Of a stretch of DNA of 21,428 nucleotides, positions 1 to 8,207 are shown one piece after another. Source of the DNA: a virus. Made by a program: the position numbers and the translations under genes. Position 1 is the stretch's first letter. Every line of letters begins with the position of its first letter. The stretch spans positions 1-21,428 of the IMG/VR virus record IMGVR_UViG_3300006921_000196. The stretch is one strand, 5' to 3'. A model generated the notes under the pieces. The model did not search any database, was not told the origin of the DNA, and saw only the letters and a list, made by a program, of their open reading frames with translations.

Positions 1-2
1 CG

Positions 3-869
3 AAGAATCCTAAATCCGTTTCTGTTGGAATGGATCAAATTCTAGCAAACGATGGCAGACTTCCTGATAATCTTGTCGGCAAAGAAATTATGTCCGCAAA
101 GGTCAAAGCGGCAAATGATGCGACGGTAAGGTTACGGACGTTGCTTAGTGAAAACGCAAAGTCAATGCGTATCACTGCAACGGAAGCCAAGGATCTTAGA
201 GATAGTTTGGGCAAGGCTCGAGAGTCTTTTGTTAGCGGCGAGAGCGGAATCCAGCTTCTTTCTCAAGTTAAAGCTAGGGTTGCAGCAGGGGACGTTACAG
301 GCTTTGGAGTCGCCGGCAGAGAACTAATCCGTCAGGCTTTTGCTGCTGCTGGTAAACAAGATCTACTGAACAAAAAATACACAAGCCTGTCAGAAGCTAG
401 AGAAGAAATTCGTCGTGCTTTCCAAGCTTTGATACCGATCAGTCTTGGTTCTACTCAAACTGCGAACTCAATTTCAAACCGAGACGTTCAATTCTTGGCA
501 GATGCTTATGTAAATTCTGGTTTCTTGGAAAACGGGGTATTTAGTTTTGCAACGGTGAACGACGAAACGTTAGGGCAGCAGCTTGAAGGAGCTATTAGTA
601 AGTTCCGAAACAGGCAAAAAGAAGGTTTAGCGGACTATGATCGTGTCTTGTCTCGCATAAACTCAGCGGAACAAGCCTTTCAGGACGCTAGGGGCTCTGG
701 GATGTTTGTTTCTCCTGGGCCGTTTACCTCATCTTATTTTGATCCTCTTACCAAAGAGATTGATCCTTACGCTCAAAAAACGAGAGCTTTCTTAGAAGGC
801 CGAACAGCAAAACCCGTTTTTACCTACGAGTTTAAAGATGGTGTTTATCGACGTGTTCCAGCGAGGTAG
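3..869 (+). CDS. Hypothetical phage virion protein, 5'-truncated by window edge
   Basis: The frame is open from the first bases of the window, so the ATG at 30 is probably internal and the true start lies upstream. The visible part (about 289 residues) is mostly helical and charged, with Ala/Glu/Arg-rich stretches that could form coiled coil. It has no signal peptide or membrane segment and ends in an aromatic, basic tail (FKDGVYRRVPAR). The stop is followed after five bases by the next + strand gene, whose GAGG ribosome site (863-866) lies in the last codons here, so the two are co-transcribed and probably coupled. I do not recognise the family. Its place before a giant putative internal virion protein and a peptidase suggests a tail or internal virion component; this is inference from position only. 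Confidence 0.7.
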   Translation, partial: KNPKSVSVGMDQILANDGRLPDNLVGKEIMSAKVKAANDATVRLRTLLSENAKSMRITATEAKDLRDSLGKARESFVSGESGIQLLSQVKARVAAGDVTGFGVAGRELIRQAFAAAGKQDLLNKKYTSLSEAREEIRRAFQALIPISLGSTQTANSISNRDVQFLADAYVNSGFLENGVFSFATVNDETLGQQLEGAISKFRNRQKEGLADYDRVLSRINSAEQAFQDARGSGMFVSPGPFTSSYFDPLTKEIDPYAQKTRAFLEGRTAKPVFTYEFKDGVYRRVPAR

Positions 870-874
870 CGGCA

Positions 875-3800
875 ATGGCTATTATTAGCGTAGAAACGCC
901 TGATGGCATCAAGAAGGTTGAAATTGAGGGCGATGCTCCCACAGAAGAGGAAGAACTGTTAATACAACAGACGTTTTTTTCTGATGACGCTCCGGCTCCA
1001 TCTGGACCTCCAGACCCCGCTACAACACCTTACAGTGAATTAAAAGCTTACTATCAAGCACAGGAATCCACTGACGAGGTATCCGACATCGCCCCCACGG
1101 TTGAGGGACAGGTTACCGACTCTGGTGTTCGCTATGAGTTTGGTAAAAGGGACACCGCTCAAGAACAAGAAGAGTTCCTGACTCAGGTCTATGGCCCAGA
1201 CTCTTTCGTCAAGGACAACCGTGGCCGATATCTTCTGAACCTAGATAACATTTCGCCAGAGGTAAAAGCCCGGCAGAACTTGCCTGATGAAGGTGGGCTC
1301 ATGTGGTTCAACAAGCCGGGCGGAGGCTTCTTAGGCCTTTTCGACATGCCCGACATTGTTGAGTTTGGAGGTCGATATCGAGGCGAACTTATTGGGGGAA
1401 CGGCAGCGGCGCTGGCAACAACTGGCGTTGGTTTGCTTCCAGCCTCTATTTTAATAGGTCTGGGCGCTGGCGCTGGTAAAGGGTTTGATGAACTTCAGGA
1501 GTACGTGCAGGGAACGCAGCGGCAAACTCCTGATGAAATCTACGGCGATGTGGCAACGGCAGCCGCGTATAACTTTGGCGGTAATCTTATCGTTGGTGGT
1601 GCACTACGAACTGTTGGTAAACTCATTCGAGGTCCTGGTAATCCGGACGCGCAAGTTATTTCTGATCTTATGGATCAAGGTCTTTCTGCATCCGCAGCGA
1701 AAGCGGCAGCGGTTCAGATGCAAAGAACGCAGACTAGAGAGGCCATAAAAGGTGGCGCACGGCCCACGATCCAAGAAGCAACCGGCAAATCCGTTCTTGG
1801 TCGTATACAGGCTATTCAGGAATCTATCTTCCCGAACAAGAAAGCCGCACGCGCTAATCGCAAGTACGTGCAAGACCTTATTCAGAAATACAAAAGCGGT
1901 GAGCTTAGTGATGAGGCTTTTGGAGCCGCGCTTGATCAAAACGTAAAAGACGTTTCGCGCTTGATAAGTGGCGCGATGAAGGATCCTGACGAGGCTGTTA
2001 AGCTGGCTAATCAGCAGCTTCGTGACGTTATTGAGCAAGAGATGAATCTGCTGAAACAGGTTTACACAACTGGAGACGAGACTGCTGCCGCGTTCCAGAA
2101 TGAGATGACGCGCATGGTTCGTCTTTGGCAGAACAATAACAAGGAACTGTACGACAACGCTGGTCAATTGATGGGAGATGCCAAACTATTCAAATCAGAG
2201 GGTTTGAGAAAACTTGTTGACGACCAGATAAAGGCTCCTTTAGCGGCGGAACAGGGTTTGGCCAACAACCCCGTGTACAAATACATTCTTGGTAAGACAG
2301 ATGACTACACAATCGGTGAGCTTCAGGCTCTTCGATCAGCGGTTCAGAACTCCCGTAGCGGAAGCCTCGTTGGAGACGTTACAGACAATCAGTTGAAGGG
2401 TCTGTCCGACAAACTCGATGAAATGTTCGACGGCGCTGCTAACAGCATCAATCAAAAGATTGTCCAGCTTAGATCTGGCGGTAACGCAACCTATGCTGAT
2501 GTAGGCTTGGCCCCGCCTCCCGGAAGGCCTAGTAGTCAATTTATCCCGAAAGATGACGCTAACAAACTTGCTGATCAACTTTCGTCAGGTTTAGAAAAGT
2601 TTAAAGACGCTCAGAAACACTACAGAGAGGGTGCGGAGATATTCAAAACCGGTGCCATGAACATGCTCAACCAGAACATCAAGGAAGGCTACTTTGCCGA
2701 CCTCAGTTCTGTTGTTGAGGCTGTAGTGCAGCCGGGTAAACCGCAACTTCTGCTTAACTATCTAAAAGGCGTTACACCGGACGCAACAGTGCGCGGCGCA
2801 ATGCAGAGCATTCCAGAAACTCAATGGAATGCGATGGCCAATGCTGCACGTCAAGGGAACATAACAGAAGTTAATCGTCTTCTTGGGGCAAATTTTCCTG
2901 AGTTGGCTGGCGGAGGCTCCGCCGCACAAAAAGCCTTGTCCAAGATTGGGCTTGGTTTTCGTCCTCCGAAATTTATCGAATCACTGCCACAGAACGATCC
3001 GTATCGTCAGCGTGTTCTTGGAGAGCTTGCAGACACGTTTCAGCTTCATGCCGACGATGCCGCAGCCGCAGCGGCTAGGACGGCACACAGGGATGTCGCT
3101 CGACAAGCGTTGGCAAGCACTTGGATAAAAAGCACGGTTCAACAAGCAAATGACTTGGGCGTTTTCGACCCCGCAGCATTTCGTAGATCGTTTGATAGCT
3201 TGGGCAAGGAAGTTCAAGATGCTTTGTTTGGCCCAGCAGAAGCTAAAAGACTTAACGGTGTTTTAAAAGATTTTGCACTGGTGGCACCTGATCCGGTGAG
3301 GGGTGGATTCCGGTTTGGGTCTGTTGCCCCATCGTCTATTACAAACCCAAACATGCGTAACATTGTGCAAAGTTTGCAGGCGGATGTGGCCGAAGCGCAG
3401 GCGCAAAGCTCTAGCGCATTGTTTAACGCTGTGAAAACTGGGCGAATAGACGATGCCGATGCGCTGGTTCAAGCGGCAGTAAAAGATCCAAAGCTTGTAG
3501 ACGAGCTTATCAACAAAGTCCCTTCGTATAACTTAGACGAGCCCTTTGGACTGAAGGACGCCATGATGTCTCGGATTATCCGAGAAGCGTTTCCAAAAGG
3601 GATTACAGAGGAAGCTGTGGCCTCCGGTGCTTGGAGAGATGCCATGGCAGCGTCCATCACCAACCTTAATCAAAGAGGTTCTTTGTCGAAGGTTCTTGGG
3701 CAGGATGTTGTTCGAGACTTGGTGAAGCTCACCAAGATTCCAGTTGGTGATCAGGCACTCAAGGGCAAAGGTGGTCTAGCCGCCCCCACGTATGTCGCCG

Positions 3801-4309
3801 GTTTGGGTGTTGCTTTGATCGCCAACCCTGCGGCAACGATTCCTTCCGTTGCTGGTATATTCCTCAGTTCTAGGATATTGCGAAACAAAAGATTTCTTAA
3901 TTTGCTGACGCGTCCAAACATCAGGGCCGGAGAACTGAAGAAGGGCATAAGAGCTTTGGCTGATGATCTCATGGCCAAGGCCAAGGCAGATGGCGTGACA
4001 TTAACTCGACAGCAGGCTACGGCAGAGGCAAAGAAGCAGCTTGGTAATTTGAGCGTGTTTAGGCGCCGAGTAAATGATGTTATCGGAAAAGAGCTTCGGT
4101 TGATATCCTCAACATATTCTTCCGGAGCAGTTGATTCGGATGACAGAAGAGCGGTAGGAGAAGCTGTTTCTGGAGCAATTGATGCTGCTAGACCCGTTGT
4201 CCAAGACATTAGGCAACAAATTCCTGATGCGGCGGCAGCGGCTCAACAGATGAATCCATTACGGCGGGTAGAGAAGAATAAACTCTTGGGCATTGGAGCA
4301 AATCAATAA
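875..4309 (+). CDS. Large putative internal virion / DNA-ejection protein (1144 aa)
   Basis: A single 1144-codon frame with no recognised enzymatic domain. The N-terminus reads as a short beta element then an acidic helix (PDG..KVEIEGD.PTEEEE), a pattern I have seen at the start of long phage tail or internal proteins. Two hydrophobic Gly/Ala-rich segments stand out, at about residues 172-200 and 966-1000, separated by roughly 750 residues of Ala/Gln/Lys-rich predicted helix. Large helical proteins with a few buried membrane-active segments fit the internal core or ejection proteins of podovirus-like phages, which enter the host envelope during infection. ATG at 875 is preceded by GAGG eight bases upstream. 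The stop shares one base with the next start (TAATG), coupling it to the M15 peptidase. Function is inferred from size, composition and neighbours; a tape-measure-like role is the main alternative. Confidence 0.85.
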   Translation: MAIISVETPDGIKKVEIEGDAPTEEEELLIQQTFFSDDAPAPSGPPDPATTPYSELKAYYQAQESTDEVSDIAPTVEGQVTDSGVRYEFGKRDTAQEQEEFLTQVYGPDSFVKDNRGRYLLNLDNISPEVKARQNLPDEGGLMWFNKPGGGFLGLFDMPDIVEFGGRYRGELIGGTAAALATTGVGLLPASILIGLGAGAGKGFDELQEYVQGTQRQTPDEIYGDVATAAAYNFGGNLIVGGALRTVGKLIRGPGNPDAQVISDLMDQGLSASAAKAAAVQMQRTQTREAIKGGARPTIQEATGKSVLGRIQAIQESIFPNKKAARANRKYVQDLIQKYKSGELSDEAFGAALDQNVKDVSRLISGAMKDPDEAVKLANQQLRDVIEQEMNLLKQVYTTGDETAAAFQNEMTRMVRLWQNNNKELYDNAGQLMGDAKLFKSEGLRKLVDDQIKAPLAAEQGLANNPVYKYILGKTDDYTIGELQALRSAVQNSRSGSLVGDVTDNQLKGLSDKLDEMFDGAANSINQKIVQLRSGGNATYADVGLAPPPGRPSSQFIPKDDANKLADQLSSGLEKFKDAQKHYREGAEIFKTGAMNMLNQNIKEGYFADLSSVVEAVVQPGKPQLLLNYLKGVTPDATVRGAMQSIPETQWNAMANAARQGNITEVNRLLGANFPELAGGGSAAQKALSKIGLGFRPPKFIESLPQNDPYRQRVLGELADTFQLHADDAAAAAARTAHRDVARQALASTWIKSTVQQANDLGVFDPAAFRRSFDSLGKEVQDALFGPAEAKRLNGVLKDFALVAPDPVRGGFRFGSVAPSSITNPNMRNIVQSLQADVAEAQAQSSSALFNAVKTGRIDDADALVQAAVKDPKLVDELINKVPSYNLDEPFGLKDAMMSRIIREAFPKGITEEAVASGAWRDAMAASITNLNQRGSLSKVLGQDVVRDLVKLTKIPVGDQALKGKGGLAAPTYVAGLGVALIANPAATIPSVAGIFLSSRILRNKRFLNLLTRPNIRAGELKKGIRALADDLMAKAKADGVTLTRQQATAEAKKQLGNLSVFRRRVNDVIGKELRLISSTYSSGAVDSDDRRAVGEAVSGAIDAARPVVQDIRQQIPDAAAAAQQMNPLRRVEKNKLLGIGANQ

Positions 4310-4761
4310 TGCAACTCTCCGACCACTTTACCCTGAGTGAGCTTACCAAGTCGTCTACGGCTGAACGGTTGGGCATTACCAACGAACCAGGGTCCACGGA
4401 AGTAGAGAACTTGATCATGGTCTGTGACCAGATCCTTGAGCCTGTCCGCAACCATTACGGTATTCCGTTTGCGCCTAACAGTGGCTTTCGTGATCTTTAT
4501 CTTAATCGAGAGATTGGATCGTCCGACAACTCGCAGCATGTAAAAGGCGAGGCTGTAGACTTTGAAGTGCCGGGTATCCCGAACAAGGAAGTCGCACTAT
4601 GGGTCAAAGACAACTGTGAGTTCGACCAGCTCATACTGGAGTTTTACAAGGAAGGCGTTCCTGACTCCGGCTGGGTGCATTGCAGCTACACGATTGCCAG
4701 AGATAACCGTCAATCCGCACGCGTGTTCGACGGTAAGACATGGAGCGCCTTGGGCGAATAG
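4309..4761 (+). CDS. M15-type zinc D-Ala-D-Ala carboxypeptidase (endolysin or virion peptidase)
   Basis: The 150-residue product matches the Peptidase_M15_3 pattern: an N-terminal LSDHFTLSELTKS segment, the GFRDLYLN turn near residues 59-66, then SQHVKGEAVDFEV with zinc ligands His77 and Asp84, a probable catalytic Glu111 in DQLILEF, and the last zinc ligand His124 in GWVHCSY. All expected zinc and catalytic positions are present, so it should be active. Enzymes of this family cut peptide bonds in the stem peptides of peptidoglycan. There is no signal peptide. It starts on the last base of the preceding gene's stop codon. Sitting among virion genes it could be either the lysis endolysin (needing a holin) or a virion-borne wall peptidase used at entry; a second, exported wall enzyme lies at 15685-16161. 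Confidence 0.9.
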   Translation: MQLSDHFTLSELTKSSTAERLGITNEPGSTEVENLIMVCDQILEPVRNHYGIPFAPNSGFRDLYLNREIGSSDNSQHVKGEAVDFEVPGIPNKEVALWVKDNCEFDQLILEFYKEGVPDSGWVHCSYTIARDNRQSARVFDGKTWSALGE

Positions 4762-4764
4762 GTT

Positions 4765-6012
4765 ATGGCTTATTACAACGCCCCCCCAATATACAATTTT
4801 ACGCAACCCCCAGCACTACAACCCTACACGCCGGACAAGGCTTTACAGAATGAAGAAGGCGAAGACACTTTTGGCGGCGAGGCCGTCAGTTCCGGATCTG
4901 GAATCTCAGGGCTCCCGGGACTTTCAGAGTTTAGCAATACCGTTGGGTCTGCTCTTAGTGGCCTTAATCCAAACGTTAATATCGAAACCCCGCTTGGAGA
5001 TGTTAATGTCAGTGCAGCCGATGTGGCTCTAGGGCTTGGCCTCACAGCGTTAACCGGAGTCCCCGGCATTGGAACGGTTGCAAACGCAATCGGAAGTGCT
5101 TTTGGACCTTCGACCGGAACGGCGTTTGGCGTTGGTGAGCAAACAGGGTCTGGCATAAGCAGTGGGCAAGTTGCTGGGTATGGCACCACGACAGGAGGAC
5201 CAACGGATTTAGGAATTAATGCTTACGGACAAGCCGTTGACCCCAACGCCGAAGCTGTGCTGGGCATGGAGGCGGACGTTGAAGCAGCGGCACAAGCGCA
5301 GGCAGAAGCGCAGGCAGCAGCAACCGCCGATGCGATGGGTATGGGCGGCGGGTCTCCGGGTGAGGAAATGGGTGGTCACGAATTTGCACAGGGCGGTATC
5401 TTGCAACTAGGCGGGTATTCCGCTAATCGACAAGGCGGCGCAGAGACAAGCAAATTTTATTTACGCACTCCCGACCGGGGTATCCCATTAGGCGACAGTG
5501 TAAGCGTCACGGGAAACTACGATAGATCTACCGCCGAAGTAACTCCCCAGGCTATGGGCATTCCTCAAGAGGCTATAGAGTATTTCCGCCTCAAGAATCA
5601 GGAACAAAAATCCACCAGCTACAATGTTGGAATACGCGCCATGTTTCCTGACGGCGTAGTCCCCGACTTCATGGACAAAGTGCTTCGGCCTAAATCTGCA
5701 AACGTCAATTATGGCCGGAGTGAGTCCACGTTTCAAAACGTACTAGGGAACACTTTTACGAATTCTGATAGGAGCCGTGGCATAGGTGCCCAAGGACAGA
5801 TTCTACGCGGAATGTTCGGAGACAACGCCCCAACCGTCACGGGTCAGTATTTTGAGCCCAACAGGTCCGACAGGTCTTTCTCTGGATCCGTAGACATTCC
5901 CATGGGCAACGTACTAAGCGGAGGAAACGTTTCCTTATACGGCTCTCAAAACATAAATGAGGAACGGCCCAAGGACACATCATTCGGAGTTCGAGGGAAA
6001 TTCAACTTTTAG
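4765..6012 (+). CDS. Glycine-rich virion protein with beta-barrel-like C-terminus
   Basis: 415 residues, four bases after the peptidase gene. Residues 1-35 are Pro/Tyr-rich; 85-115 form a hydrophobic Gly/Ala segment (VALGLGLTALTGVPGIG); 170-196 are a run of Ala/Gln/Glu then GMGGG; and 225-415 are rich in alternating polar/apolar residues with many Tyr, Phe, Ser, Asn and Gly. The last residues (SFGVRGKFNF) end in phenylalanine with alternating hydrophobics, as in the final strand of outer-membrane beta barrels that BamA recognises. No signal peptide is present. I do not recognise the family. Possible roles are a tail-tip or ejected protein that forms a pore in the outer membrane, or a fibre-like protein with a beta C-terminus. 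The stop ends one base before the stop of the convergent DNA polymerase gene. Confidence 0.8.
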   Translation: MAYYNAPPIYNFTQPPALQPYTPDKALQNEEGEDTFGGEAVSSGSGISGLPGLSEFSNTVGSALSGLNPNVNIETPLGDVNVSAADVALGLGLTALTGVPGIGTVANAIGSAFGPSTGTAFGVGEQTGSGISSGQVAGYGTTTGGPTDLGINAYGQAVDPNAEAVLGMEADVEAAAQAQAEAQAAATADAMGMGGGSPGEEMGGHEFAQGGILQLGGYSANRQGGAETSKFYLRTPDRGIPLGDSVSVTGNYDRSTAEVTPQAMGIPQEAIEYFRLKNQEQKSTSYNVGIRAMFPDGVVPDFMDKVLRPKSANVNYGRSESTFQNVLGNTFTNSDRSRGIGAQGQILRGMFGDNAPTVTGQYFEPNRSDRSFSGSVDIPMGNVLSGGNVSLYGSQNINEERPKDTSFGVRGKFNF

Positions 6013-6013
6013 G

Positions 6014-7942
6014 TTATTTAGCTGACCCCCAATTATCGCCCAACCCCACATCGACCTTGGACGGTATGGTCAAACCCGGCGCACAGTTCTCCATCAAACC
6101 CTTGATCTCGGCCACCTGTTCATCGCTCTCTATTGAGAAGCAGAGCTCGTCATGAACCGTGAGCATGGGCCAGTGTCCATGGTCCATGCAGTCCTTCATC
6201 GCGAACTTGGTTTGATCCGCCGCCGACGCCTGTATCAGCCTGTTTAGCGCCTTGTACACGAACGCCACCTGATACCGCTCCGGATTCAGGCTTGCCCAAT
6301 TGTTGTCGCGCTCTTCGACCGGCGTGTCCAGAACATCGCGCCACCTCTCTTCGAGGCGGTCCACGTGGATCGGCTTCTTGTACTCCTTGGAGTAGCCTTT
6401 CAGTTCCCGCATAGGGAATCGGCACTTGCGACCCAACAGCGTACGCACTTCGCACCGCTTGGACGCAGCATCCATGACTGATGAGGCAAGGGCCCGAATA
6501 AACGGCACCTTCTCGTCATACTCGTTGCGGAGAAGCTTGGCTTCTTCAAACGGTATATCGCCCAAGGTCGCCGCCAGCTTGCCAATGCCCATGCCGTACA
6601 TGATGCCTAAGTTGATTGTCTTGGCGTGAGTGCGGCTGACGCCGGCCATGTCCGCAACAATCTGATGGAAGTCCAGATCATCGTTCTGATACTGATCAGC
6701 GATCTCCTTGACCTTCTCGTTGTCCCTTGTGGCTGGCGCTAACGAGGCGTAATGCATCATCCACCGTGGCTCTTGGGCGCTGTAATCAAAGCTGCCCCAC
6801 CGGCATCCCTCTTCCGGTATAAACAGGCCACGGACCAAGGACTTTATTTCTGGGTGGCGGGACGGAACTTGCTGCAAATTCGGATTGCTTGATGAGAATC
6901 GTCCTGACACAGTTCCACCTTCGTCAGAGCGCAACTGGTTAAACTGACAGTGGATACGGCCATTGTGCTGATGATTGAGAATCGTATCAACAAAAGTGGT
7001 ATTCGCTTTGTTGTATTCACGAATCTCCAGAATCTTCTTGGCGATGGGGTGTTCGTGGGTTTTAAGGAAGTGCTTTGTAAAGCTGGGCGCGTCTGACTTC
7101 GCTGTTCGCTCATACGTGAGGCCAAGGTTGTCAAAAACCATTGCCAAGCTTTTGGCGTTCCAAGGTTCGAGGTAAACATCTGTTTCATCCTTAACCTCCT
7201 TTAACAGCTTGTCCTCTTTCTTTTGTAGAAACTCCTTGGTTTGCTCTGCTTTGTCTACGTCAACACGAACACCGCGACGTTTCATCTCAAATATCATAGG
7301 CAGAAGCGCCAGTTCTGTCTTCAAGATTTCTTCGCAATCATCCTCAACCAGCTTCTGGTGCAGAACATGCCAAAGCTTGAGCGTCAGCGTTGCGTCCATC
7401 TCCGCATACGCCGCCACCCTTTCGGCTGGTAGCTTCCACATTTCCGCCTTGGCATCTACGCCGTGCTGGTCTGCCGCTCTTCGGAGATCCTCCTCCGCTT
7501 TGCGCTCTCCAAGGTACGTGGACCCCAGAGCGTTAAGAGAATAACTGAACCTGTTCTCATCAAGCAGGGGCGCCGCAATCATTGTGTCCAGAATACGACC
7601 CTTAACCGTAATACCTTCCGATAACAGCCACCCTAAGTCATACTGTGCATTGTGAAACACCACGGACATGCCGTGGTCTAATTGGTCTTGGAGCCACCTG
7701 AGTACGAGATCCTTTGCCATGTTTCCCCCACCCTCGTGGGCAATCGGCAAGTAGGCGCTCCACTCAGAGGTGGCGACAGAAATCCCTATAAGGTCTCCAT
7801 CGTTTCTAACCCACCCTGGCCCCAAGTCTCTTAAATGCGGATCCTTTGTTTCAGTGTCTATGGCAATAATTTTCTCGCCAGACAGGTCCGGTAGGTGTTC
7901 CGGCGGAAACCAGACCTTCTCGTCAAACAAGTCCTCACGCAT
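6014..7942 (-). CDS. polA: Family A DNA polymerase with 3'-5' exonuclease, Leu at the '762' site
   Basis: 642 residues with both domains. Proofreading exonuclease: Exo I DTE (Asp29, Glu31), Exo II NAQYD (Asn98, Asp102), Exo III YAEMD (Tyr179, Asp183). Polymerase: motif T-like TVSGRFSSSNPNLQQVPSR (344-362), motif A DYSAQEPR (386-393), motif B RTHAKTINLGIMYG with Lys441 and Tyr449, motif C VHDE (596-599). All catalytic acids are present, so it should replicate the phage genome with proofreading. There is no 5'-3' exonuclease domain, as is usual in phages. The residue equal to E. coli Phe762 is Leu445. It is the last gene of a - strand replication operon and starts 8 bp inside the DUF6378-like gene. 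Its stop faces the + strand virion operon across one base. Confidence 0.97.
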   Translation of the reverse strand: MREDLFDEKVWFPPEHLPDLSGEKIIAIDTETKDPHLRDLGPGWVRNDGDLIGISVATSEWSAYLPIAHEGGGNMAKDLVLRWLQDQLDHGMSVVFHNAQYDLGWLLSEGITVKGRILDTMIAAPLLDENRFSYSLNALGSTYLGERKAEEDLRRAADQHGVDAKAEMWKLPAERVAAYAEMDATLTLKLWHVLHQKLVEDDCEEILKTELALLPMIFEMKRRGVRVDVDKAEQTKEFLQKKEDKLLKEVKDETDVYLEPWNAKSLAMVFDNLGLTYERTAKSDAPSFTKHFLKTHEHPIAKKILEIREYNKANTTFVDTILNHQHNGRIHCQFNQLRSDEGGTVSGRFSSSNPNLQQVPSRHPEIKSLVRGLFIPEEGCRWGSFDYSAQEPRWMMHYASLAPATRDNEKVKEIADQYQNDDLDFHQIVADMAGVSRTHAKTINLGIMYGMGIGKLAATLGDIPFEEAKLLRNEYDEKVPFIRALASSVMDAASKRCEVRTLLGRKCRFPMRELKGYSKEYKKPIHVDRLEERWRDVLDTPVEERDNNWASLNPERYQVAFVYKALNRLIQASAADQTKFAMKDCMDHGHWPMLTVHDELCFSIESDEQVAEIKGLMENCAPGLTIPSKVDVGLGDNWGSAK

Positions 7943-8207
7943 CTTTATTTTCCATTATCCCCGCCCACAAAGCGGTGTACGCCGAAGCATCTACACCGTT
8001 GTCCGATTTTATCTTGCCCTTTTCGTTTCGAGCCACCTTCAGCAAGGCCATGCAGAAGGCAACCTGTTCCGCTGATATGTCTGTTTCTAGGTACGCGGAC
8101 CACAAGTCCGCCGCCCTTTGATGCATATCTCTGTAGTCTCCGTACTGCTCCGCTCTGTCTCCGCTCACCAGAGCCGCCGCCGTCTCAAGAAACTCGCTGG
8201 GTTTCAT
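7935..8207 (-). CDS. DUF6378-like small phage protein
   Basis: 90 residues, helical, with an N-terminal ETAAALVSGDRAEQYGDY stretch, a middle H..AADLWSAYL and a following VAFCMALLKVAR segment. This pattern is what I recall for DUF6378, a common phage family that may be related to MazG-like all-alpha folds; its function is not established. The start ATG overlaps the helicase stop by four bases (ATGA), and the gene runs 8 bp into the polymerase gene. Translation is therefore probably coupled to both, and a role in replication or nucleotide handling is plausible but not shown. The family name comes from memory of the sequence pattern and was not checked by search. Confidence 0.85.
   Translation of the reverse strand: MKPSEFLETAAALVSGDRAEQYGDYRDMHQRAADLWSAYLETDISAEQVAFCMALLKVARNEKGKIKSDNGVDASAYTALWAGIMENKDA

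Noticed and set aside
1604-2167. 187-codon open frame on the - strand inside the large virion gene
   Set aside because: It is wholly antisense to the 1144-residue protein, has no motif, is rich in Leu/Ser/Arg as mirror frames usually are, and has no ribosome site in context.
3751-4209. 152-codon - strand open frame near the end of the large virion gene
   Set aside because: Mirror frame of an Ala/Gly-rich coding stretch; low complexity, no motif.
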